Assembly: GCA_913045135.1 (NCBI GenBank) | Contig: CAJWQD010000001.1 | Location: 62,001 to 126,000, forward strand | DNA: 64,000 bases | Direction of reading: 5' to 3' | Source: an uncultured Flammeovirgaceae bacterium | Lineage (GTDB): Bacteria; Bacteroidota; Bacteroidia; Cytophagales; Cyclobacteriaceae | Shown here: one piece after another, positions 22,401-29,728 of the stretch | How the letters are laid out: the number at the start of each line of letters is the position of its first letter | Numbering within the stretch: the first letter of the stretch is position 1 | The notes under the pieces: model-generated | Told to the model about the DNA's origin: nothing | Databases searched by the model: none | What the model saw: only the letters and a program-made list of their open reading frames with translations | Position numbers and translations under genes: made by a program

Positions 22401-25400
22401 TCTGGAACCTTCATAGCCGGTGAAAAAGTAAATATCACTGCAGGTGGCGCAGGAAGTGGCTATATCCAAAATATCCTCAGTGGAACAAATTTTTTATTTT
22501 ATCCCACTTCAGGAACATTTAATGGGGGTGTAACCTTTGAAGGAGTAACTTCAGGGGCAGTAGGAACACAAGCGGCTGGTCCTCCTGCATTAGGACCTTT
22601 CAGTGGAAATGGCTGTGAACTTGTAGAAACCATCATTCTTGATGATGATCCAGAGCTGCATGTAGTCAATCAAGCCACAATAGTTGACTATAATAATTGT
22701 GATGCACTTCCAGCAAGTACCATTACGATCAACGATAATGATGTCTTGGCCGACGGCGTAGGACAAAATGCTGCAGATTACACTTATCAATGGTTTAAGG
22801 CTGGAACTACACCAGGTGATGTAATAGCTGGTCAAACAGGATCAGTAATTGATCTCTCAGCACTGGCTACTGCAGATCCTAGCTTTATTATTGCTGATAG
22901 ATATTATGTAATAGCTACTAATAGCTCTAATGGATGTATTACTCCAAGTTTTGAAGTCGACGTCATTGATAACACTTCTTCACCAGTGGTAAGCATTTCA
23001 AGTTCTACACCCGACACATCATGTAAGCCAGGCAATCAAGGAGATGGAACGGTCACCTTCACTATATCTACTCCTCAATTGAACAGTGACTACACCTACC
23101 AATGGTATCCGGGAGTAGATACTTCAGGTACAGCACTTACCGATGGAGGAACAATATCTGGGTCTTCAGGCACAATCAACGGTCCTTTAAATGGTAGCTA
23201 TTCAGCTACTATTTCAGGATTGAATACAGGATCATACACCGTCCATGTTGTTGATGCTGCTGACCCTAATCACACGTGTTCCACTATATCGACAGTATTC
23301 ATTAACGAAGATATCACCAGACCAACCCTTGTGGCTAGTAACGTGATTATTCAAGATAATCAAAATTGTTCCGATCCCAATGGTTATTTTGAAATCACAT
23401 CGGTGAGTGAAAGAGGTGCTCCCAATAGAGTTTTGTCAGCCTATAGCTATACCTGGTTTGAAAGTGATGGCACAACTCCTATTAATGGTGTATTATCAAA
23501 TGTGGGAGCAGGAACGAATAATCGTGTTGATGGACTCATTGGTGGTACTTATTATGTAGAAATTACAAATACTGCATCCGAGTGTAAAGATGCTGTAGAA
23601 TTCATGATTGAAGATAATAGTGTCAATCCTATTATCAACTTAATCTCCAGCACTGACGATACTTACTGCAGCAACGCAGGATTCATTGGTGATGGTAGCA
23701 TTACCGTTGCCATTACCGACGATGGAGGTGCCGCAACATTGAGTGATTTTTCTGTAGAATGGTACCGAGGCAGACTTAATCAAAGAACCGCAAACGCAAC
23801 TGATTCAATTGAATTTCTATATGATGATGCTGGTACAACTCCAGCTACAGGAATTGCATTTGGAGTTCCTTATGACTTTTCTTCTACGCGCGGTGATGCT
23901 GCCATAGGTGCTAATATATTAACTCTCACAGGGCTCTCAGAAGGTGACTATACAATTTACGTCAGGAAGAATAACGGAGCAAATGATGCCACAGGAGATA
24001 ATTATGACTGTGAAACAATTGTTACCTACTCAGTAGGTAAGAATTCACCATTCCTAAGTGTCAAACATCCAGCAACCCCAGGTGATCTTACTAGCTATAC
24101 TTTAGTAGATAATTTGAATTGTAATCCTTTGACTGGATCTTTAACAGTATTCGAAGTTCTTGTAGATGGCGTTAATGTAAACCTTAATAATGCAAGTCCT
24201 TATACAATTAATTGGTTAGAAATAGGAACTGGTACCATTGCAACCTCTGATGCGGGAGTATCTATTGCAAACGATCAATTGACAGCTTTAGATTCTGGGA
24301 CCTACAAGTTCAACATAGCAAACAATAATACTAAATGTATCACGGATACGATTTCTGTTTTTGTAGATTCAGAAGTAGTCCTGCCTTTTTTGTCAGTTGA
24401 GGCAATTAAAGAGGATATTGTCTGTGATGATGCTACCTATGATCCTACTGGAGAAGCACACGCCAGTGTTCTTTTAAGGGCTGGAATTTTACCAGCAACC
24501 AATTTTTCATTTACGTGGTATACTGATCAGGCCGGTACAACTCTTCTGACTGAACCCGCAGGAAAAACCTATTTTTATGATTCATTGGGTAATGTGGTAA
24601 ATAATGGAGATCCCGGAGCCAAAGTAATAAAAAATGTTCCGGAAGGAATCTACTATGTACGAGCCACAGATATTGTCACACCTAACTTTGGCTGTGTCAG
24701 CACTCCAATGCAATCGGTCATCATACAACAATTTGAGAGTACAATATTCTTTGGAAGTACTCCCAACACGGATTTCATTGTTCAAAATTCTAATGATTGT
24801 GATCCTTCGAATGGATCTTTTGAAATATTAAGGGTCAGTGAAACACGTCCTATGGGTGAAGCAGATTTTGTGAGTACAACCATGACTGATTATAGATTTG
24901 ACTGGTACGAAAGTATTTATGATGAAGCAGATACCGTAAATCCAAGCTTATCACCATTGGGGACATTTACCACCACTGCAAGATTTCCATCTGGGGCTAC
25001 AGCAAATTCAGGTACTGATGGAGGACATAAAGCCATCAATTTACCCGTAGGCAGATATTTCATAAAAGCCACTAACATTTCAACCACAGGATGTGGTCAA
25101 TCCGATACGACGATGATGCGATTTATAATAACAGAGGAAACCGATGATCCCACAGTTCAATTTGATTCTACAACAAATACCATTGATTGCCTAAGACCTT
25201 GGAACGATGGAGATGGTACCGCTTCCATTAATCTTCCTGAAGATGAAAGTAGGTACTCTATTAATTGGTTTCGCGGAGATACTGTTGGGGTAATTTATGA
25301 CTCTACTTGGCTTTTTGGCTCTGATGTCGCTCCAGTAAATTGGAGATATGACAGGGATGTCTATGAATATGATTCGACAATAAGAAATACAAGACTTAGA

Positions 25401-28400
25401 GATTTAACGGCAATTTCAGATACAATAAGTGATTTAGGAGATACAATAATTGGAACGGCAGCTCCTAACGCCGGTTCTTATACCTCTTTGGTAGGTTTAT
25501 CAGAAGGATATTACTCAGTTTTAATTACCGATAAAGTCAGTCCCGGAAAAGGTTGCTACAACACTTTGACACTTCAAATTCTTAATAGCGAAGTAATCCC
25601 TTTTATCAATGTCCCAGAAGCTCAGATAACGGATAATATGAGATGCGACGAGCAAGGCACTGGAGCTATAATAATTAATAGTGCAGACATTACACTAACC
25701 ACAGGAAGTAGTAACGTGGATGACTTTAATTGGCTCTTAACTTATGACGATGGTGATAGTACCACAATCGGAATAGATACCATTCCAGTAGTGACGATTG
25801 GAGTGGGAGCAGCTTCACAAATTAATATTGACAGCCTTAATGCGGGAAGCTACACCTTTAGAGCATCATCTAAGATAACCTACTGTGAATCTGACTATAC
25901 CATTGACATATTGGGTCGTGGTGTAGCCCCAGTAATAAATGATTACACCATGTCACCCGATGCAGATTGTGCTGGCGTCTTACGTTTAGGAATCATTGAA
26001 ATTTTAAGAATTGACAGTATTGGACCTATCACGCCCAATTATACCTTTCAATGGTATGTGGGCACTGATACTTCAGGTGCAACAGTAGATATAGCCTTTG
26101 GAGTAGATGGTACAACAAGTGTGCTCTCTAGTGTACCAGCTGGAAATTATACGGTTAAAGTAATAAATACAGCGAATGGTAATTGTACCTCTACACATAC
26201 AATGACAATCGAGAATGAACCGATATACCCGATCGTCGAGAATATCTTCGTAAACAACAGTAACATATGCCCTCAAGTAGGTTATGCGCCAGGGAATGGA
26301 TTTTTTGAATTGGGCTCTGTACGTTTCGATGGTGCGTCTATAACCGACTCAGCCACTCTAGCCAATGACTTTACACTGGAGTATACCATGCTTGATTATG
26401 ATACCCTAACGCCGTTAAAAATAGATAGCCTTGGCCCGGGGACATACTCATTGTATGTGAGGAGTAATGCTTCGCAATGTAGATCCGAAGAAGTAACTAC
26501 ATTCATTATTGAGAATACTAAAGTTGATCCAATAATTATATTCAACCAAATCCAAGCAGACTCTACTTGCACTAGGGTATCTACCTTACCAAATGGTGAG
26601 CTAGTAGCAACAGCAGATGGCTCCTCAGGTCCAGGATTTAGCTTCCAATGGTCTTTATCAGGTTTAAATCTTGGAAGCAACGATACCTTATCTAACCTTT
26701 ATGCAGATACCTACGAATTGACAGTCACTGATTCAATCACAAAATGTAGTACTATAAGTACATATCCATTAACTAATGTTCCATTCGAATTTAATATTAT
26801 TGATTATAGCACGACCGATCCCGACTTCTGTGATCCCACAAATGGCATAATTGAAGTAGGAGACGTTGACCGCATAAGTAATAGAATAGGTGCCGCTCCT
26901 CTCACATATCAGTTTTATGAGGGAGAACCAAATAATGGTGGAATTATTCTTCAAGATAGTACGATTAATACCTATACTCAGGGTAGATCAAATACAACCT
27001 ATTTTTTCCAGGCAACAACTCCTGATTATGGATGTAATACAGAACTAATTGAAATATTCCTTTCCGACTCTTCTTTAGTATTCCCTGAAATTAACCTCGC
27101 TCTTAATAACAAAGGAGAATTGAATTCTTGGAATCAGTACTCGTGTGATCCAGTAAGACCAACGGGTCGACTTTCTGTTTCAGTTGATAGTGTCAATGAA
27201 AATCCAAATTTTACTTATGTTTGGACTAAGAAAATCTCTTCAGGAAGTATTGAAATAAATCAAGTTCTCGCCACAACCTCTTCCATAGCAGATAGCATTA
27301 CTGCGGGCAAATATGAAATTGAAGTTACCAATATTACCACTCAATGTTCAGATATTGCGACCTATACTATTGGAGATGAAATTCAAAATCCACTTGTAGT
27401 TGGTACCTCTTCATCATCTAATATTAATTGTGTTAACCCTAACGGGCAAATGGCCGCATCGGTCCTTAATATCGGTGACAATCGTGCTTATAAAACGGCT
27501 CTCGATGGATATACATATTACTGGTTCGATGGTCTTATTACCGAAGCTACCCCTGATGTAAGTTTGGCCATGTACACTGGAATGACCGTAGATTCAGTAG
27601 CAGCAGGAATTTATACAGTTTATGCTGTAGACAACACAACAGATTGTTTCACGTCCGATCCCACAGCACCCTCATCTATAGTTGAAGTCGAAGATGAAAG
27701 TACGTTACCAGATCTTGAAGTAAATGTAGTCAATGACTTGACCATTTGTGATCCAAGAATGGCAGATGGATTTGTCGAAATCGTGGATAGTGAGGATCAA
27801 ATTTTTATGTATTCGATAGCTTGGTATAGTGGCATAGATACCACACAAAGTGTTCCCTTCCAGTATGGCTCTTTTGCTGACTCGCTACTCGCTGGAGATT
27901 ATTTAGCAATGGTTACCAATAATATAACTGGATGTGTGCAGTTCGAAACCTTTAGCATACTAGATTTAACAGAGAGAGTTCCTGCACCTAATGCCGTGAT
28001 TATATCTGATAGAACTCATTGTGAATATCCCAATGGACATGCTTCAGCCAGTATATTGGGTGAAACAGAAATCTATGAGTTTACATGGCACTTAGAAGCA
28101 GATCCTCGCACAGTTTCATTTACCGGAAATGAAATAGATGAACTCGATACAGCGACTTATAGGGTAGTAGCACAAAATTTAATTACTACCTGTTATTCAG
28201 AACCAACTAAAGTTATTATTAATAATGGTATCTCTGATCCTGCCTACAGAGTAGAGGTGACCAATTCATTATGCGAGAGAACTGAAGATAAGTCTACTAA
28301 CCAATTCACAGGAGGCGCTTCTATTGTATTTGAGGAGTACCATACCCTTGATTCAATTTCTTGGATAAATGAACAAGGAGAAGAAATAAATTTTGGAGAT

Positions 28401-28787
28401 CCTAAGGCATTTGTACTCGGTAATGCTGCTCCTGGAAACTATACGGTTTATTTTAAGCCAGAAAATGGTTGCTTATATGAGTCTGAATTTACAATTGATG
28501 CCAGCATTACCATCTATAATGGTTTATCAGCCAATGACGACGGTAACAATGACTTCTTCCTTATTGATTGTGCTGACCTTTTTGAAAATAATAATGTCAA
28601 AATTTTCAATGTTGAGGGTGCCTTAGTCTATGAAGTGGATGGTTATGATAACCTCAACATTCGATTTGAGGGTTATGGAAATATAGGTAACAATACAGAT
28701 GAATTACCTGTAGGTTCTTACTATTATATCGTTGATAAAGGTGATGGGAGTAGAATTTCTGATGGATTTTTAGAATTAGTTAGGTAG
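10410..28787 (+). CDS. Giant (~6.1 kaa) T9SS-secreted SprB-repeat adhesin with FG-GAP, F5/8-type-C-like, LamG-like and C-type-lectin-like modules
   Basis: ORF track start TTG 10401; ATG 10410 gives MVIFEKKIKYAKHFSRYLFFIFVLFFSYQAAGQD signal peptide. N-terminal FG-GAP-like region (DLDNDGIPE, DYDLDGDID, DFNGDGESE), about 39 units of pattern C..NG...Y.F.W...GxYxVxxT...xC (SprB-like, counted by eye), C-terminal type-B CTD 'NGLSANDDGNNDFFLIDCADLFENNNVKIFNVEGALVYEVDGYDN...LPVGSYYYIVDKGDG'. Confidence 0.85.
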   Translation: MVIFEKKIKYAKHFSRYLFFIFVLFFSYQAAGQDICQGDANDLSIDDLSLTWTSASQTANSHGQPFVADLDNDGIPEVIVTNKENGTLNIIDGVGDGTGFNNYDAIAASAAINLGFTPYNTVAIANLGIGSHASIVVAGYEGSLATPDHKLSLWSFNGAIMEESWKIDIESVTGSNKFPGTVGIADFGDGNARIYFANVILNSNGTIYAQGTDTDWPVTIGHGSLALDVLGDANLELITGGKIWTVSSGNLTLAQDVNGVIDQDPSIVGDYYIKTWSNAGIIESRVMISAADYDLDGDIDLIFPGAIGSSGTDATGVFLWDPTDSLIDVFKPTNNHSRGTGRIAIGDTDGDGEMNALFVSGNSLYKLDENLQQQWIFTITEGDGTGYSGVTLFDFNGDGESEILVRDREFFKTFRDLGTTAQTILEAPCKSFTMEEYPVVADVNNDGQAEICFSCLADDAIDATDNDLETVNTPLGHIRVYGASSGSRWQPTRGVWNQHAYLNVNIGDDLSVPAGQNLLSTASTDCYDGITGTQNKPLNMFMSQAPLRGADGCPSFLLPDLTIGSLSATTAGCPDTDLDLTFTITNEGDLTVSGILPVTFYSKNPTDASATRLNTSTVQISSMAKNESADFTRTVTGLGINNFDWDNDNLFAVINESGAIPPISYAASLIPECDVSNNAASLNVDYSNFQLSPDTTIASTLTLIKVSDNNKCDDAKPNNGEVQVYYDGSIGGSIETIYNENFEDNSISNLNSANLSDPSRNWSASGGNTSAITDRWGVGAGRQTSGKTFIVNNGTNVVTLESKSIDITSYTGVTIDIDAYTNNTLEVSGAGQDKIEVYYSIDGDSYVKISTGTSLIGSFSYKHINQAGLSGSTLRVKIEISNNDVSEYTEIDNITVTGFSPAVNAQHTESSGFEFLWYPGDVASQGANFTNNAVVHTGSTFTGMAEGTYTVRGRYLSGSCFSDALDVEINKTSIANFSLTGWEAAPLTDCLTPDGIAQAGVGLDSSITTNYDFTWYLSSEGVTPLGKGVQLANRTDGAYKLVGVSTITGCSQTKDNINITTAQTLPDQPNITVTNVLSCDDPNTGQLVASIPPDGNDYRFRWSSGRLAKPTADYNEDISVVGDTYANIPAGPYTVVTVNTVTGCESRQLVTEVGPPDNYPTPELILNNENTSCAGNGQITARFGDGSSDWDLAAHTFEFFDANNTLLASKLGSVGVAGSSTDNVASELLDRLHTVKVTHIASGCIATDTITVPENISLPEFNFSQVNQDTDDNNVIDRCESTTNLALAGTATGSSQSNTPGDTPSKVNDGTLIGHFHSGTINTIDGEAVQKTNEWVEIDLGTVSNISDILIWPSMHCGTCLGRIENVEVMISSEPYTDGNGDPLGRDVAGFTAARQNSSYSYNIGNDYNNVASNAFESIITIEAETTGRYVRVQKSGTNPNGNTLNIVEIQVFESCNNGIEAATIHKSSCAGADNNGAIDLTALVDPTSGTIYNYSLYDGNDTSSPSANVTGATSGIFTGLDAGTYTVVAQEQNGSCSTSQRVLTILEKEDKPYLQNTYIHDSGCTDRGTGSVFDITARMMASEEPSSYTFELFSSTDNSFLEADRIGTAQTITDGSAGYSFGSLVDGTYTLRVTNDDNGCATIEYVIIDDISVNPIIETDELSDNTGCNPYNGTVFISEVDGNTGTDLQDNYTFSWVSSDGTDVTPASNTNVPSSLIGDTYTVTVTSVITGCTLEKDYVIRDNEIYPSLDVVQIRPNTACVINQGTGMHFDGSNDYIALPQQYNTPLNSFTAECWFKTTDNRGRWSSNWALIDFDRSEFYNVFVRNDGRLGFSSRQGGSWRDLVGSTSNLNDGRWHHVAAVYDGTDKIIYLDGVEDARHVNAHGGQAIGVGKQNRFGFLGDGSEANRFNGRRNRQIYGGAIDEVRIWNTVRTPAEIQENLNQTVAPSSAGLWAYYRLDEGVSETNNTLLGNTIVDSGPNGFNGTLINSAKNGSLSNWVEGNIVTEALGDGIGSATVTEDGVIYDGSSDNYNFTWYGENPAANPGTPVIRNIGRPTDLGNADYWIQATNAATSCQSTVRQVTIGHVPTPPVISLNDSSSNTSCDPSNWTGSITVDVTLDGIDENEDDYTFFWEVDLPTDLSAEGFVLLGDYTEDDKTHRYFLYTRGIEEWENARDRAETLDGYMFIPNSWAEQVWVADRVSAAGGLNAWIGLNDMVIDGEWEDVLGNPLGVGAGGGFVADPSIDLSKWPRNNRLAWSGNNEPNNLGNEDFAHFWGSGRRYWNDIGGSNARHGRQRLVLEIPVPTGTSNKLDSIPAGNYTVTTVGPNGCESDPFSVEIHDDLPVIDVGFRYKLDQTICDNTKNGTYSDRNGGITIFPTIDGVGVTNWALPANGGRISMSSTVVGKEGRYAIDNDTDGAYDIDSVDIAETEGTSDHDYIDIILSSSKSISDIVIWNVEDMHSRRLENVQVMISNSPFPAGTTLADFDAAKANSLTIGGRAGGLNLSDLGPVIPENIPNPEQALGISRSNYRNAQIEINQTAQYIRIQKSGTNPGGNKLSIAEIQVYDTQRNFEFEVQTDVGVVLDARGMSGGNYSNVRYKTRGPITTVTGLPSGSYRVNLTDAEVSLCSNLYPEIGSFQIQSDNSDVPVIDAVAMQAAHTANTSCATPNGEADATEFVRGGYGSFSYSWTYAGIEVDTDAILDGVEGGNYGLTVTDRLTGCEVSTSITIDDDAAIVAAVESNLQHNTVCDPNENDPAAPDANGSVTFNPTTDGSSSGDYNFELKTAAGSVTTTNAIGLDGINDYMSTNLKLSNMANFTMEGWVYPYVGGSRKGFFGNNNTIEFGFNGSTTIAAWTQKKGTISWNFNNATFPLSEWHHVALVGTPTSTRMYVDGVQRGAKTFGNIGNYGNAGSSFNFNIGGAVWDAGGNHVKQKFDDVRVWNVAKTQVELQAAMNMELVGNEAGLIGYWKFDEGAAGGNNTGLPSSIEDSSPNDNTGTLVNSAKSGSSSNWLEGKIQRSVDPTIPGTGGDEQYSDVRYTTSGPSTTVTGLPEGDYVMTVTDAVTGCTDEYNFTILSQPNVNFTNFDLITSITTTPDTQCNGDNGSISLNFDALNVAPVLGSGSYTVKYYEGNTATAPAAGDTSMSENGIAFANLSGNGDGASDGVYTVIVFDDETGCATMQRTLTIEFEPDRPNFTPVAKGDASSPTHDNSVCDITLTGGTYNGQITINPDLIGTEADYTYEWFNGAGTSTPTTYTANNNVLSNAPGGTYTLKITSLLNDCDTTINFTLENDFTSMTLNGTVSDMSVCEGNVLYPNGGIDVVVDGGSGNYTYKWFYGSGADNTKQLNDAATIFAQKGTAGVSAQNVSGSTTANISFINGNGNPGTMQYTLQVLDVDRGCYETGTYAVGVEDPGLSVSATVLADNFSCDAANPTGSVGISSSLGAVTPQFEWYIGVGTGGGQVGATAIVEDLADGIYTVKYIDGSTNCFVTDQVTIGDYTPTVSASSTSNTAQTQCNPANGTATVVPAISFINNANSATENPDDGWTTGDYTYQWYLGLDLSTPLVNGVDPGNGSTPANVTLATATGLAEDNYTVEITETNSGCSQQVLVTVADGISAGAPDIAFQVEDLPASCVAVGEFSTRLASNPTGNTFAFEFYEGAQDHTLDAVGTGLTTGDQLVGNPGQAITVVANNIAAINGTWSDNSIADVMSKPYTIVVTDQTTGCRYQEYFSLGYAGQQTTTTLTVENVDECPDNGVARVGLADYVDSTSVASIASTSGFNANQFDDISQYILYLYSGTGVPADQEAPYVVDGLTFPFLYDGSTGIVSDGDGNVLGGLQAGPGVRLNAGESAEFRGLPAGDYIAIAREKLNVAWQVGVTDRCWSAVSFDKELIDLAYAPILNAAPVITSNTNCDVTLADGGNGQLSITVKENPAENLNDAADQQPAGYIFTWKNASDVTVKTETKKTEIATSTTDANLVPGTYTVTIERALQVYNMTYVGVSGTFIAGEKVNITAGGAGSGYIQNILSGTNFLFYPTSGTFNGGVTFEGVTSGAVGTQAAGPPALGPFSGNGCELVETIILDDDPELHVVNQATIVDYNNCDALPASTITINDNDVLADGVGQNAADYTYQWFKAGTTPGDVIAGQTGSVIDLSALATADPSFIIADRYYVIATNSSNGCITPSFEVDVIDNTSSPVVSISSSTPDTSCKPGNQGDGTVTFTISTPQLNSDYTYQWYPGVDTSGTALTDGGTISGSSGTINGPLNGSYSATISGLNTGSYTVHVVDAADPNHTCSTISTVFINEDITRPTLVASNVIIQDNQNCSDPNGYFEITSVSERGAPNRVLSAYSYTWFESDGTTPINGVLSNVGAGTNNRVDGLIGGTYYVEITNTASECKDAVEFMIEDNSVNPIINLISSTDDTYCSNAGFIGDGSITVAITDDGGAATLSDFSVEWYRGRLNQRTANATDSIEFLYDDAGTTPATGIAFGVPYDFSSTRGDAAIGANILTLTGLSEGDYTIYVRKNNGANDATGDNYDCETIVTYSVGKNSPFLSVKHPATPGDLTSYTLVDNLNCNPLTGSLTVFEVLVDGVNVNLNNASPYTINWLEIGTGTIATSDAGVSIANDQLTALDSGTYKFNIANNNTKCITDTISVFVDSEVVLPFLSVEAIKEDIVCDDATYDPTGEAHASVLLRAGILPATNFSFTWYTDQAGTTLLTEPAGKTYFYDSLGNVVNNGDPGAKVIKNVPEGIYYVRATDIVTPNFGCVSTPMQSVIIQQFESTIFFGSTPNTDFIVQNSNDCDPSNGSFEILRVSETRPMGEADFVSTTMTDYRFDWYESIYDEADTVNPSLSPLGTFTTTARFPSGATANSGTDGGHKAINLPVGRYFIKATNISTTGCGQSDTTMMRFIITEETDDPTVQFDSTTNTIDCLRPWNDGDGTASINLPEDESRYSINWFRGDTVGVIYDSTWLFGSDVAPVNWRYDRDVYEYDSTIRNTRLRDLTAISDTISDLGDTIIGTAAPNAGSYTSLVGLSEGYYSVLITDKVSPGKGCYNTLTLQILNSEVIPFINVPEAQITDNMRCDEQGTGAIIINSADITLTTGSSNVDDFNWLLTYDDGDSTTIGIDTIPVVTIGVGAASQINIDSLNAGSYTFRASSKITYCESDYTIDILGRGVAPVINDYTMSPDADCAGVLRLGIIEILRIDSIGPITPNYTFQWYVGTDTSGATVDIAFGVDGTTSVLSSVPAGNYTVKVINTANGNCTSTHTMTIENEPIYPIVENIFVNNSNICPQVGYAPGNGFFELGSVRFDGASITDSATLANDFTLEYTMLDYDTLTPLKIDSLGPGTYSLYVRSNASQCRSEEVTTFIIENTKVDPIIIFNQIQADSTCTRVSTLPNGELVATADGSSGPGFSFQWSLSGLNLGSNDTLSNLYADTYELTVTDSITKCSTISTYPLTNVPFEFNIIDYSTTDPDFCDPTNGIIEVGDVDRISNRIGAAPLTYQFYEGEPNNGGIILQDSTINTYTQGRSNTTYFFQATTPDYGCNTELIEIFLSDSSLVFPEINLALNNKGELNSWNQYSCDPVRPTGRLSVSVDSVNENPNFTYVWTKKISSGSIEINQVLATTSSIADSITAGKYEIEVTNITTQCSDIATYTIGDEIQNPLVVGTSSSSNINCVNPNGQMAASVLNIGDNRAYKTALDGYTYYWFDGLITEATPDVSLAMYTGMTVDSVAAGIYTVYAVDNTTDCFTSDPTAPSSIVEVEDESTLPDLEVNVVNDLTICDPRMADGFVEIVDSEDQIFMYSIAWYSGIDTTQSVPFQYGSFADSLLAGDYLAMVTNNITGCVQFETFSILDLTERVPAPNAVIISDRTHCEYPNGHASASILGETEIYEFTWHLEADPRTVSFTGNEIDELDTATYRVVAQNLITTCYSEPTKVIINNGISDPAYRVEVTNSLCERTEDKSTNQFTGGASIVFEEYHTLDSISWINEQGEEINFGDPKAFVLGNAAPGNYTVYFKPENGCLYESEFTIDASITIYNGLSANDDGNNDFFLIDCADLFENNNVKIFNVEGALVYEVDGYDNLNIRFEGYGNIGNNTDELPVGSYYYIVDKGDGSRISDGFLELVR

Positions 28788-28804
28788 TTTTGTACGCTTT
28801 GGCA

Positions 28805-29728
28805 ATGAAAAAAATAGTTTTACATCTAATTTTGATGATATTTTGTTTGGTAACCCTCGCCCAACAAAGATCTACAACTACTACTTATCCTTACAATGGA
28901 CTCCTAATTAATCCAGCCTATGCCGGGAGCCTCAACTTACTATCAGTAATTGCCGTACACAGAAAACAATGGATTAATGTTGAGGGAGCTCCTACCTATA
29001 CAGCATTATCGGCTAATTCTTCCTTTGCCTCAAATAGAATAGGCTTCGGTGTTTTCGCCTCCAAGGCTTCTCAAAGTATTACTGATGATTATAGTTTATA
29101 CGGCAGCTATGCCTACAAAATAAATACCAAAATCGGAATACTAGCTATGGGCTTGCAAGGAGGATTCAATCAAAGAACTACCGATTACGAAAAATTAAAC
29201 TTATTGTCCACAGATCCATTAATGCAGGGTGCTCCCACACGGTTCTCGCCTAACTTCGGCACTGGTATTTATTTAGCTAACCCCGTTTATTACATCGGAG
29301 CTTCCGTTCCTTATATTTTAGAAAACATAATCTTGCAAAATTCTGAACTTACCAATTCTGATAATCTATCTATCGAAAAAAGACATTATTACCTCTCTGG
29401 AGGGTTTATATACTCAATCAATGATCATCTCAAAATCAGTCCTGGTTTTCTCTTGAAGGCACAGGAGGCCATCCCGCTATCTTGGAATGCCAATATCAAC
29501 CTCATCGTGGATGAAATTGCTTACATAGGACTTAATTATCGAAATGTGGGAGATTTTGGAATTCTTGGACAACTCATTCTAAACGAAAATCTTAGAGTTG
29601 GTTATGCTTATGACATAAATACCTCTGATGTCAGAATTAACGCTTCAGGTTCTCATGAGATTTTTATCAACTATAGAATAAAACTTAAAAATTATAAGAA
29701 GGATCCCCAATGTCCTGTTTATTTTTAA
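28805..29728 (+). CDS. PorP/SprF family T9SS membrane protein
   Basis: ATG 28805 (ORF track uses TTG 28790); signal peptide then 'QRSTTTTYPYNGLLINPAYAGSLNLLSVIAVHRKQWINVEGAPTYTALSANSSF'. Confidence 0.85.
   Translation: MKKIVLHLILMIFCLVTLAQQRSTTTTYPYNGLLINPAYAGSLNLLSVIAVHRKQWINVEGAPTYTALSANSSFASNRIGFGVFASKASQSITDDYSLYGSYAYKINTKIGILAMGLQGGFNQRTTDYEKLNLLSTDPLMQGAPTRFSPNFGTGIYLANPVYYIGASVPYILENIILQNSELTNSDNLSIEKRHYYLSGGFIYSINDHLKISPGFLLKAQEAIPLSWNANINLIVDEIAYIGLNYRNVGDFGILGQLILNENLRVGYAYDINTSDVRINASGSHEIFINYRIKLKNYKKDPQCPVYF

Noticed and set aside
12008-28626. Many short ORFs (60-121 aa) on either strand within the giant adhesin, e.g. 16895-17260, 19187-19534
   Set aside because: All overlap a single continuous, domain-supported 6.1-kaa frame; Pro/Ser-rich shadows, no own signals.
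10410-28787. Tandem-repeat or assembly-collapse artefact in the giant gene
   Set aside because: Repeat units are diverged at the DNA level; no long identical tandem copies were noticed, and the frame stays open to a proper CTD.
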